Shown here in pieces: positions 20,198 to 29,117 of a DNA stretch of 52,500 nt (positions within the stretch are counted from its first letter, which is position 1; the number at the start of each line of letters is the position of its first letter). A program made the position numbers and the translations under genes. The notes beneath the pieces were generated by a model. That model was not told where the DNA came from and did not search any database. It saw nothing but the letters and a program-made list of their open reading frames with translations. The DNA comes from Prorocentrum cordatum (lineage: Eukaryota > Sar > Dinophyceae > Prorocentrales > Prorocentraceae): positions 80,001 through 132,500 of the forward strand of contig CAUYUJ010007269.1 of NCBI GenBank assembly GCA_963575745.1. Reading direction: 5' to 3'.

Positions 20198-23100
20198 GCG
20201 TGCAAGATCTTGTCCAGATTCAAGTCCGAGGCGGAAGTCAATGCCATCCCAGATGCCGCCAGCATGGGGATCTTCGTGAAGGATCCAACCCTGCGTGCGT
20301 TCGTCAAGAGCCAGGTTGTGGCACCGGCCTTCTGGGAGTTGCTGCGGGGCTTCATGGGGTCGCACTCGCGGACAAGCGCAGAGGACCTCATCGAAGAGTA
20401 TGCCACGGGCGGCGACGGCGGATTAACGAGAGATTGCGTGCAGGCTGCGACTGGGCTGTCGCCCGATAAAGCAGCCGCCGCAGCAGCCGCGGCATTCGAC
20501 CCTGTCCAGGCCGCGACAGATGCCGATCGTTTGCTTGCAGTTCGAATTGCAGGGGCTGCTCTGGATCGCAACTATGAGAGCATCTCCGAGCACGACTTTG
20601 TGCACAAGTTTGGCTCTGATGTCGTGGGCGGCTCTAATGATGAGCGCAAGGCCGCGTTCGCGCGCCTCCTTGAGCGCGGCCATTTGGTCTTCGAGAAGAA
20701 GACTCATCGCGGGCATCCAGCATACGTGCCACTACTAAAGGTCAGCGGAACCATGGCAGACCTCGGCCCCGCAGATCGCGACCTCGTTGGACCAGCGCTG
20801 GTGGAAACGATTCGCTGCAAGGAGCTCACCGAATACGTCCGCAGCGCTGCCCGCGTCCACAACGCGGAGACGTTCATCAGATACCTCGGCGGAGAGGGGG
20901 CCGAGAGGCCGAAGAAGCGAGGCAGGATCGGCAGGAAAACTGCAGACGATGCAGAGAAACGCGCCGACCTGCTGCAATCCCTGCGAGCCCAAGAGTCCGC
21001 TGCAGACGCAGTGGCGAAGTACGTCGCAGCTTCGGCGGGCGCGGGGCAGGGCGGCGATGTGTCTGAGACAGCACAATTCACTACCACATATCAGATGAAG
21101 TTTGATGCGCCGTCCAGAAGGTATGTGGTTGGCTTCGGTGCCCAGAGCCTGAATTGGTCCGCTCGTCTGGCCAGGCTGGGTGACGTCGACGATTGGGACA
21201 TCCAGAAATGCACGTTCACGCTGGCCCCGCAGATTGCAGCGAGAGTCGAGTTTGCGTTGGGCCAGCACCCGGCAGCGAAGTTTGAGTCTCTTCGTAGATA
21301 TTCCACGGACACGGCCGCAGTATGCAAGGAGCTCGGCATGACCACAGAGGATGCTAAAAGCACGTGCGTATCTGTCTTCTGTGGCGGCAATCCGCCCGAA
21401 GCGCTCTCCGAGAATAGCTTCCTCTTGGCGTTGGGGCGCGAGGGCATTTATCTTCGCTGGCTTGCTGTCTCATTGAACCCCGAGATGCACGAGGTTTTCG
21501 TCAACGATAGTTCTCGGCGGAGCCCGGCTGCGACTACGTGGTTCTACATGTGGACTTACGTTGAAGATTGCGTCTTATCTGCCTGGGTCGATTTTATCAA
21601 TACACAAGCCGTGCAGCATTTGAGTCTGCATTTCGACGGCGTCATGGTCGATCCTGGGCGGGTCGGGGATCGGGCAGCATTCAAGGCCGACTCGGAGAAG
21701 GCGATCTTGGAGGCCACGGAGTATTCCGTAGAGGTCGCCTTGAAGAACCACGCGCGTTTCCTGGACATGCTCGTCGGCGACGCGGAGACCGTGGCGCGCG
21801 ACGACGCCACTATTCCGGAGGTACTGCTTGCTGCTGGCAACTGCATCAGCCTAATGATGGCCAGGCTGACGGACAACGTCGCCGCGGCGGCGACCATGGC
21901 GAACAAGCGCAACAAGGCGAACAAGGACGCTGCAGAGCGCAAGGTGCGGACGCACCAAGATTGCAGCAAACTCATGAAGCAGTTCCTGGTGCCCTCGTTA
22001 GATTTCCCGACTGGAGAGGGCAGGTATCTGATCCACACCGAGAATGGCGGCCACCCGCAGTGCGTGGCCGCGACCCTGCCCCAGGACGATGGCTGCCATG
22101 TGTTCGTGGGGGAGAAAACGTACGATCACGAGACCAAGATTTCAACCGTGCGTCGGTGCTGGTCCGCGTCTGCAGACTCCAAGTTTCTTGCTCAGTTCAA
22201 GCTGTCGGCCGCGGTGTTCCCGCCAAACACGCAGGAACAAGTGCTCCTTGATTTGAAAGCGGGCGGATCGGCTAGCGACGGCTCATGCAGCGGCGGCGCG
22301 CCCTACACCAAGGGCAAGGGTCTGCGGCAGGACATCGCCGACGAGTTCGAGACGCACTTGGCATTCTGCGTACGCGGGTGCAGGCTCTGCAAGAAGAGCG
22401 ATACGACTCACGAGGCCATCGTCCATGACCTCCACACCGCGACGACAGTGACGGTCACGCCCTGGCAGTGCAATAGCAAGAAGTGCCGATTGACATACGG
22501 CCCCAACTTCGTGTGGGTCGGGGGGCGCAAGAAGAACACTGCTACTCTCGCCGACCTGGAGTGCGCCGGAGTCGTCTTCATCTCAAGTAAGCGCGGCTTC
22601 ACTTTGAGATGCGTGCGGTACTGCGAGGCAATGTTGTTCAGGAACTTCGTCTCGGCCAGGGGCGCAGACTGGGCCCAGAAGGATGTCTTTGACGACGGCG
22701 ACGGCAGCGGTTGGCAGGGGAAGGAATTCCCTGTCAACGCGCGTAAACTTCACAGCCATGCTATCATGCATGCGCTGGCCGCGCAGGAGCTGGAACCGCT
22801 CGACAAGCATCTTGACATCTACGTGGAGGAGGACATCAACGAGAGCGCCCTGAGAACATACGACGAGCACCTCCACCGGCGCGTCTATCCGCCCGCCAAC
22901 TCCGCTTCCGTTGCTGAGCTAGTGGGCGACGGCCACGAGAAGGTGTTGGTGCGCTGCAACGGCGGCTGCGGCCTTCCAGGAGGGAAAGTGCTGAAGAGGC
23001 CTTCGGCCGCTCGGAAGTTCGCTGGGAAGGCCCTGACGAAAAAGCCCGCTGCCGCGAAGACTCGCTCCAAGCCCAAGCCTGTCGCGAAGAAGGCCGCCGT

Positions 23101-23683
23101 GATTAAGCGGCCCGCGGCGACCAAGGCTGGCACGAAGCGCAAAGCCCCGAGGTCTCTACACCACAACAACGGGTGGTTCATGCTTCTGACCACGAGCGGC
23201 CGCGCGGTGGCCGTGACCGAGCATTCCGCGCCAGAGGGCAACGACGTGGTCAAGTCCACAATCCTCCGGGTTCTCCCGCAGTATCCGAAGGTCAACTGCT
23301 TCATATACGACAGGGCATGCGCGGCGATGCCTTCGGCGCTCCTGGACGACCAGTTCAATCAGATTAAATACTGGGTCGTCGACAGGCTGCACGCCCAGAA
23401 GCACGTGCCCACCTGCGCGTGCAACCCGCTGTTCATCCATCGCTTGAAGCTGCGTATCAGCGGACTTAACACCCAGGTGGCAGAGCAGTGCTTCTCATGG
23501 TTTCGCGGCTACTCGCGGATCTTCAACGAGATGTCGCCCAGCCGCCACCGCTTCTTGGTCTTGTACTTCGTTGCCAAGCACAACTCAATGTTGTCTGCTG
23601 GCGACACTGATCACCTGGGGCACCCAGCGGCAGCCGCCAGTAAGATTCACAAGAAACCCAGTGGGCATTACCCGTGCGCTTAA
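20198..23683 (+). CDS. Family-A-like polymerase, cysteine cluster and KDZ-type transposase portion
   Basis: An uninterrupted frame of about 1160 codons, entered at the acceptor CCCCAG/G at 20197 (the upstream ATG at 20129 would translate intron). Residues are numbered from 20129. The first part (about 24-110) matches the region following SF3 helicases in such elements (LIEEYATGGDGGLTR). Residues about 330-510 carry polymerase-like motifs: DDWDIQKC at 354-361 as motif A, AKSTCVSVFCGG at 409-420 as motif B with Lys410, and LHFDGVMVD at 500-508 as motif C. A cysteine cluster follows (Cys747, 751, 754, 781, 786), then a Lys/Ala-rich tail-like linker (about 955-1005). The C-terminus holds IYDRACAAM (Asp1061), VDRLHAQKH and NTQVAEQCFSWFRGY, the pattern of KDZ (Kyakuja-Dileera-Zisupton) DDE transposases and their associated cysteine clusters. 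Stop TAA is at 23681. Polymerase assignment is inferred from motif spacing only. Confidence 0.65.
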   Translation, partial: ACKILSRFKSEAEVNAIPDAASMGIFVKDPTLRAFVKSQVVAPAFWELLRGFMGSHSRTSAEDLIEEYATGGDGGLTRDCVQAATGLSPDKAAAAAAAAFDPVQAATDADRLLAVRIAGAALDRNYESISEHDFVHKFGSDVVGGSNDERKAAFARLLERGHLVFEKKTHRGHPAYVPLLKVSGTMADLGPADRDLVGPALVETIRCKELTEYVRSAARVHNAETFIRYLGGEGAERPKKRGRIGRKTADDAEKRADLLQSLRAQESAADAVAKYVAASAGAGQGGDVSETAQFTTTYQMKFDAPSRRYVVGFGAQSLNWSARLARLGDVDDWDIQKCTFTLAPQIAARVEFALGQHPAAKFESLRRYSTDTAAVCKELGMTTEDAKSTCVSVFCGGNPPEALSENSFLLALGREGIYLRWLAVSLNPEMHEVFVNDSSRRSPAATTWFYMWTYVEDCVLSAWVDFINTQAVQHLSLHFDGVMVDPGRVGDRAAFKADSEKAILEATEYSVEVALKNHARFLDMLVGDAETVARDDATIPEVLLAAGNCISLMMARLTDNVAAAATMANKRNKANKDAAERKVRTHQDCSKLMKQFLVPSLDFPTGEGRYLIHTENGGHPQCVAATLPQDDGCHVFVGEKTYDHETKISTVRRCWSASADSKFLAQFKLSAAVFPPNTQEQVLLDLKAGGSASDGSCSGGAPYTKGKGLRQDIADEFETHLAFCVRGCRLCKKSDTTHEAIVHDLHTATTVTVTPWQCNSKKCRLTYGPNFVWVGGRKKNTATLADLECAGVVFISSKRGFTLRCVRYCEAMLFRNFVSARGADWAQKDVFDDGDGSGWQGKEFPVNARKLHSHAIMHALAAQELEPLDKHLDIYVEEDINESALRTYDEHLHRRVYPPANSASVAELVGDGHEKVLVRCNGGCGLPGGKVLKRPSAARKFAGKALTKKPAAAKTRSKPKPVAKKAAVIKRPAATKAGTKRKAPRSLHHNNGWFMLLTTSGRAVAVTEHSAPEGNDVVKSTILRVLPQYPKVNCFIYDRACAAMPSALLDDQFNQIKYWVVDRLHAQKHVPTCACNPLFIHRLKLRISGLNTQVAEQCFSWFRGYSRIFNEMSPSRHRFLVLYFVAKHNSMLSAGDTDHLGHPAAAASKIHKKPSGHYPCA

Positions 23684-24060
23684 AGCGACGGTGTTCCACG
23701 TGCGTATAGGGAGGGCGAGCATGCGCGCCGCCATCTGTAAAGGCCTGTCGCGGTTCTGGCGCGCGCAGATGCACTCCGTCAAAAGCCGCCCAAAAATCAA
23801 TGCAAGTGACGGTTCAAAGCTGCGCTTCATCTCTCTACGTCTATGTCTGTCCATATGTGCGTATGTATATACGAGTGCTGTACTTTGTTGCGCCATTGAT
23901 TGACGTACTATTATGTACACGCGTGCGTCTTCGTGCATCTTTGCATGCGTATGTGTATATATAGTTTTTCTTGCATGTGTATATTATGCGTATGTGTGCG
24001 AGCGTAGATGTATATCTATACATGTAAATGGAACAGCAGCATCGCCAACAGGTCGGACGA
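23684..24060. other. 3' flank of the transposon gene
   Basis: The first 150 bp are mixed. From about 23830 to 24030 the sequence is relatively T-rich with many GTATGTGTATATA-type motifs, unlike the GC-rich gene. No terminal inverted repeat matching the 5' flank was found by eye, so the element boundary is unknown. Confidence 0.4.
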
Positions 24061-25990
24061 TATTTCGACCATATCAAATATCATCTTGATACGGCCTGTG
24101 CGGCCAAGGGGACTCCCAGAAGAGCCCGGCCTCCAAACTCCAGCCCCGGGTCGCGGATCATCAGTCTGTTGTCAGGCGTCGCGGCCCTGAGATCCATGGC
24201 GCATAGGTGCCATCAGAACCCACCCATCTCGTCAATATCCTTGTCGCCGGTGTCGGCTATGACCCTGTCCAGAATGGCTCAACCCTGGCTGGCCGTAGGC
24301 GCAAGGGCTTTGCTGTCGTGCGCGACGTGTCCGTGGTCTCGATGCTGTTCCCGTGCTCCGCGAGATTGTTTTCACGAAACACATGAAGACCCACGTGCCA
24401 AACAAAAACAAATAACGCCAGTGCATGAGACGATTGATTGCCTTCGCTCGCTCCACCTGAGCGTCATCGCAAATGTAGACGGGCATGTGCATGACCTCCC
24501 CCTCCGAATCCTTGACCAGACCTTGCCCGGGGTCCAAGTTCTCCAGCAGGCAAGTCTAAATGCCTATATGCAAGGGCAACAATTGGCCCCAACCTCATCA
24601 TTGTCGCGGCCATGTCCACGGGCATCGCGATCGAGGACGCACCAACGACCTGCAAGAGATTGATCACCTGCTTGAAACTCTCGGAACCGGTACCAACCCG
24701 CACCATCAACCAACGGGCGACAATTTCAATGCAGGCAGCACCCAGCGAGGGCGAGGTCCCGTGTGGACCTGTGTAGGCCCAAGCTCTGTTGAGTTCCCGC
24801 GAGATCACGTCAATGTCCAAATTTGCGGCCCCCGGCACCATCCAAGGAAGCTGGGCCCTGTGAGGGTCGATGCGCAGACTGGCACGCCGCTGGACCCCCT
24901 ACAGGATCACGAAAGTGGCCACAGTGCAGCAGTGGGCACCACCCAGGGAAGGCCAAACACTGTCGCCCGACAGTCCGCTGGACCTCCCTGGAGCTCAAGA
25001 CAGCGGCCACCGCCGCGCTGTCGGAAGGACCCCCTGGTATGCGAGGGCCCGTTCGGATCCACGCAGGACGTCGCTCCGCTGGAGCCCACAAGGGCTCAGG
25101 ACAACGGACAGGCTTTGAGCAGATGGCAATGACCAGGATGGAAAGGTCGGCCTCGCTTGAAGCTAGTGGCGTGTAGGATTCCTTTGCGAGGCAAGGGTGC
25201 GGGACCAGGCCGAACCACATCCAGGAGGTGGGGTCCTCAAAGTGTGGCTGGTGGACCGTGCAATATCATCATGAGCATTACGTGTCCACTTCTGCGGACG
25301 CGAGGAGGGTGAGGTAAGCAGGAGGAAGCAGACCAAAGGAAGCAATGGGTATCCCCCTCTATGGAGAGAGGCAGTGCCCAAGCCTCCCCGAGCTGACTCT
25401 GCGCCAAGAGCCTGGTGCAGGTCGGCTCCCTGCCAGGCCGAGATGCCACGTACATGCACCAAGAGCTGGCAAACAAAATGCTCTGTGGATGCCTGGCGGT
25501 GTGCACTCTGCATGTCCCAATCCTCCTCGTCATCCTCTGTCTCCTTGATCACATCGACAAACATAAGGGGGGAAACAGATGTCGGTACCGCTATGTACTC
25601 ACCAAGCCTCTCTGAGTGTTCAGGCAAGGATCTCGAAGCCATAGGCAAGGGCCCCCCCCGGCCAGGATGCCCAAAAAGGCGAACATGAGGACACTGAAGG
25701 CAAACTGTCCTCACGAGGTGGGCGATGTCGACACTGCCGCTGACCCAACTCTCCAACACCAGCGGGGGCAAGTCCGAGCCTCCCGGGGCGGGGAACCGCG
25801 ACAAGACGAATTGGGCACATATTATGGATAGATCCCCACCTCGGTCATGGCGGGAAAGAAACAACGACGCGGAGCAAGCAGGGAAGGGCGGAAGCGGAAA
25901 AAGAGAGGAACGCCCAGGGGAGAACTTGCACTGGGCAACAAGTGGAGCGATGGATGATCGGAAGGCGCATGCTGCAGACCAAACAACCAA
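24060..25990 (-). other. Scattered coding-like pieces on the minus strand, unrecognised
   Basis: Several minus-strand segments have protein-like composition. One from about 24841 to 24570 contains FKQVINLLQVVGASSIAM. One from about 24540 to 24370 reads LENLDPGQGLVKDSEGEV and continues to a hydrophobic FLFGTWVFMCFV. One near 25700 could encode FAFSVLMFAFLGILAGG. An acidic stretch VIKETEDDEEDWDMQ lies near 25560. They are in different frames with stops between, and a canonical-looking donor (GGTGAGTAC) occurs near 25595 on the minus strand. This could be a multi-exon membrane-protein gene or a decayed copy. I do not recognise the family. Confidence 0.3.
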
Positions 25991-26131
25991 AATTGCTGAA
26001 TATGCTGTTGGTACTCAGCGTCGGCACAATCACCAACGACCGTCCCGACAACCCCGCGCTCGTTTATCTAGACCGTGGCTATTTGAGCAAGGACCGACCG
26101 TCCCGGCATTCCTACAGTCATACCGTGGAAT

Positions 26132-26266
26132 GTTCTTAGAACCCAAAAATGTTCTAAGAGCAAAAACAATGTTCTTAGAACATAAGCCCGATGTGTTAAA
26201 ACAAGACAATATCAGTCAGACACGTTCTAAGAACATTTCGTGGAAACCACAACAAGTTCTTAGAAC
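26132..26266. repeat. Cluster of GTTCTWAGAAC palindromes
   Basis: Four complete 11-bp palindromes (26132-26142, 26171-26181, 26224-26234, 26256-26266) and one half-matched copy (26151-26160) lie within 135 bp. GTTCTTAGAAC and GTTCTAAGAAC versions alternate. The surrounding sequence is A-rich. They might be protein-binding sites or remnants of small inverted elements. Confidence 0.7.
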
Positions 26267-27240
26267 TTTGTTCGGTGGCACTATAGGCGAGCCCGGACGC
26301 TTCGCCACTGCTTGAGCTATGTACGTATGCAAAACCACATGCTCCAGCCAATGACCGGCTTACCGAGTGCACGGTCTTGGCACACCGTGGCATGGAAGCA
26401 CATCTGGTCTATTTGTTACTGCGCTGCACTATGAGTTCAAGCAAGAGAGCAATGAACGTGTGAGAAGCACACAGTTTACATCAGGTGCGGCCTGCAAAGA
26501 GCGCAAGGCAAGACACTCGCCGCCGCACCCCCGCTGGATATTTCTCTGAGGGGGCATCTGGGAGCCGATGGTGCGAGAACTTCTCGTGCGAACACATCCG
26601 TTTAGGATTGGCCACCGGATTCTGCGGGCGCGGATTTTGAATATCACTCCGCTCGCGAGGCGGGGGTCAGGATGACGTGAGTTTCAGAGAAGCCTCTCTC
26701 AACAACATGTAGAGTTGAAGGGGGGAAACGATGCAAAACCACGTGCATCGTGCAAAAACAAGAGAAGACGAAGAGAACATTAACACCTCAAGGGCAACAG
26801 CCCAAAGGTTCGCGCAGGCCGTCTTCGAAGGGTGCGTCTTCGGAGGGGGTCCGCTGCCAAACGATGAGGGGATGCCAAGGGGGCGAAGGGGGGGAGTATG
26901 CCCTTACCCAGCAAGACGCTGAACGCCCTCTCGACTTGACAATGGTACCCGACTGACGCAGACCCCCCGCACCTTGAGACATACCGCCTTGACAGTGTTT
27001 GACAGTCTGCGCCATATGGCCCTTATCACTGATTGCTGTGCAGTCCCCCTGTCGACGATCGGGGCCGACCGCAACCTGCCCTTTGACAGTCAAGGCGCCA
27101 TTGACAGTCGGACGTCAGTCAACAGGGATGGAAGTGGCGGCTTGACGGTCGGCCCGAATGTCAAACAGCTGAGATGGCCCTCAGGGGTCCGGAGACATGG
27201 GTCACACTGGCTAAGGGACTCAACTAATAGCGGGGCCCAC
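26267..27240. other. No gene; TTGACAGTC-rich segment
   Basis: Mixed sequence without a recognisable protein. Between about 26930 and 27170 the motif TTGACA or TTGACAGT recurs about six times on the plus strand and partly inverted (for example TTTGACAGTCAAGGC). I cannot say whether this is meaningful. Confidence 0.4.
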
Positions 27241-27845
27241 ACCGTCCTCGCCCCCCGTCCTCGGCACACCCTCTCCATCCCGTCCTCGTCCACCACGCCC
27301 TCGTCATCGTCCATTCACTGTCAATGCCCTCTTCAACCTCCATCCTCCATCCTCCCTCCCTCCTCCGTTCATCGCCGCCGAATTCTCACTCACCCTACCA
27401 TCTCCCCATTCCTTCTCTTCCTCCTCCCCCCTCCGTATCCTCAATCCCGCCCTCCTCAACCTCATCCCTCCCTCCCCCGTCACTTCCGTTCCTCATCGAA
27501 TATCCGTCCACCTCCCTTCTCCTCGGGTTCCTCCTGAATCCCCTGCCCTCCCTCCCTCGTCTTTCCGCCCCCCCACGTGCCCACGGAAGACGTCCTCCGT
27601 CAGCCAAAGGTGGTCTCCAGGGGGAACCCAAAAACTGCAAACCGAAACCTCAAGACGGCAACGAAGAGGCCAGGACGGAGCCCAGAGATCCCCCCAGCGT
27701 CCAGAGACACGCCAAGACTGCCCAAAAGAGCCTGAAGACGCCCCCAGACGCCCCCGGCATGCCGTCACGCCGACACAACAAGGCCCCTTCAACACCCCCA
27801 ACACTTGCACCCAGTGCCGCGAGGGCTCGGCGGCATGGCCTAAAA
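27241..27845. other. Pyrimidine-rich segment and CCAAGA tract
   Basis: From 27240 to 27570 the sequence is CCTCC- and ATCC-rich. From about 27640 to 27800 the CCCAGAGA/CCAAGACTGCCC vocabulary of the dispersed low-complexity tracts appears. Reading frames are Pro/Ser-rich and not supported as genes. Confidence 0.45.
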
Positions 27846-27906
27846 CATTGGGCAACGTATGCACATTTTATGCGGCCGGAAAAATTTCGATGTCTGGGAA
27901 CTGGTA

Positions 27907-27907
<1 letters not shown>

Positions 27908-27946
<39 letters not shown>

Positions 27947-27980
27947 GCTCTCGCTCTCTCTCGCTCTCTCTCTCTCTCTC

Positions 27981-28017
<37 letters not shown>

Positions 28018-28048
28018 CTATATATATATGTGTGTGCTGTGTGTGTGG
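27908..28048. repeat. CT, TA and TG microsatellite
   Basis: About 100 bp of CT repeats, then TATATATCTATATATATA, then TGTGTGTGCTGTGTGTG. Confidence 0.95.
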
Positions 28049-28242
28049 AAACTCGATGATCCAACACTCTGGGCGCAGGTGGCTCGCAACCATGTTGTTT
28101 CAACCGTATTCTTTTTCGGAGAACATGTAGCCCTCCCCCCCAAAAAAAACGCAACGCGTTAGTACATCAAATCTTGCCGTAGGTCGATCCAAAATTGCCC
28201 AAGATAGGCCGATATGGCCCCAATCTTGTACACTCTAGCCAA

Positions 28243-28692
28243 ATAACCCCAGGAAGCATTTAAGAACCCCCCCGGCGATATCTTAGCACCGCATGTTTAT
28301 TCGATATTCCGAGGGGCCGAATAACCGCACGATAGGTTTAGCACCCGGACACACAACAAATTCGCGGAGGCCTGGCCCCTGGGCTACAATCGAAATTCGA
28401 AATTCAAATCTGCGTGTCTCTCATGGAAGACTCAGGCTGTCGCTTGCTGCTTGGAAAATTCCTGCAGTGGTAATAGTATTAATATCCGCAAGCATATTTG
28501 ATGACTCCTAACGACTTGAATGGATCCATCAGGTTTCATACAAGTTCCGTGGGTGGCGGAGAGGAGGAGGAGGAGGAGGAGGAGGAGGAGGAGGAGGAGG
28601 AGGGCTCCTGGTGCCAGGTAACGCTTCCAGGGTGCGGAAGGGTTATCGATTTGCCGGAAGGGGGGGGGTTCTTAAATGCTTCCTGGGGTTAT
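28243..28692. mobile_element. 450-bp element with 31-bp perfect terminal inverted repeats
   Basis: The left end 28243-28273 (ATAACCCCAGGAAGC, then ATTTAAGAACCCCCCC) is the exact inverse of 28662-28692 (GGGGGGGTTCTTAAAT, then GCTTCCTGGGGTTAT). The similarity continues weakly inward (CCGGC, ATC). The interior has no credible protein and contains a GAG microsatellite at about 28556-28604. It looks like a nonautonomous DNA transposon. No target duplication was resolved. Confidence 0.8.
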
Positions 28693-29117
28693 GGCTGGGG
28701 TTATCTTCCGGCCTGCTCCCAAGACACTCCAAGACCGCAAAACAAAAACATATCGGAGTGGCCATGGAGCTTCCCCGGGCCGCCCCAGAGAGACCCAAGC
28801 GGACCCAAAGATGGCAACATCCAACTGCCAAAAAACCCAATATCGCAGAACCCGCGAAGCATTTATGGTTGACATCCTAGGTGTGTTAAGTCTGATTCCG
28901 ATTGGCGGATTGACGGCTGCCCCCCTCTTTGTTCCACTGCATGCTCCCACATTTCATTTACCAATGCAACTCGGTACCCAAATACCCGGTGTCATGAACG
29001 TATCATGGTTCGGAATGTGTATACCTGAGGACCTCCTATCCGATCCCGATCCGTCCGGAACGCGCGTCCCTTCGATCTTGAACACTTCGAACTCAACAAC
29101 GTCTGGGAACCCTTCAT
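28693..29117. other. No gene recognised
   Basis: Contains a short CCCCAGAGAGACCC tract near 28780 and otherwise mixed sequence. Frames up to 178 codons are not recognisable. Confidence 0.4.
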
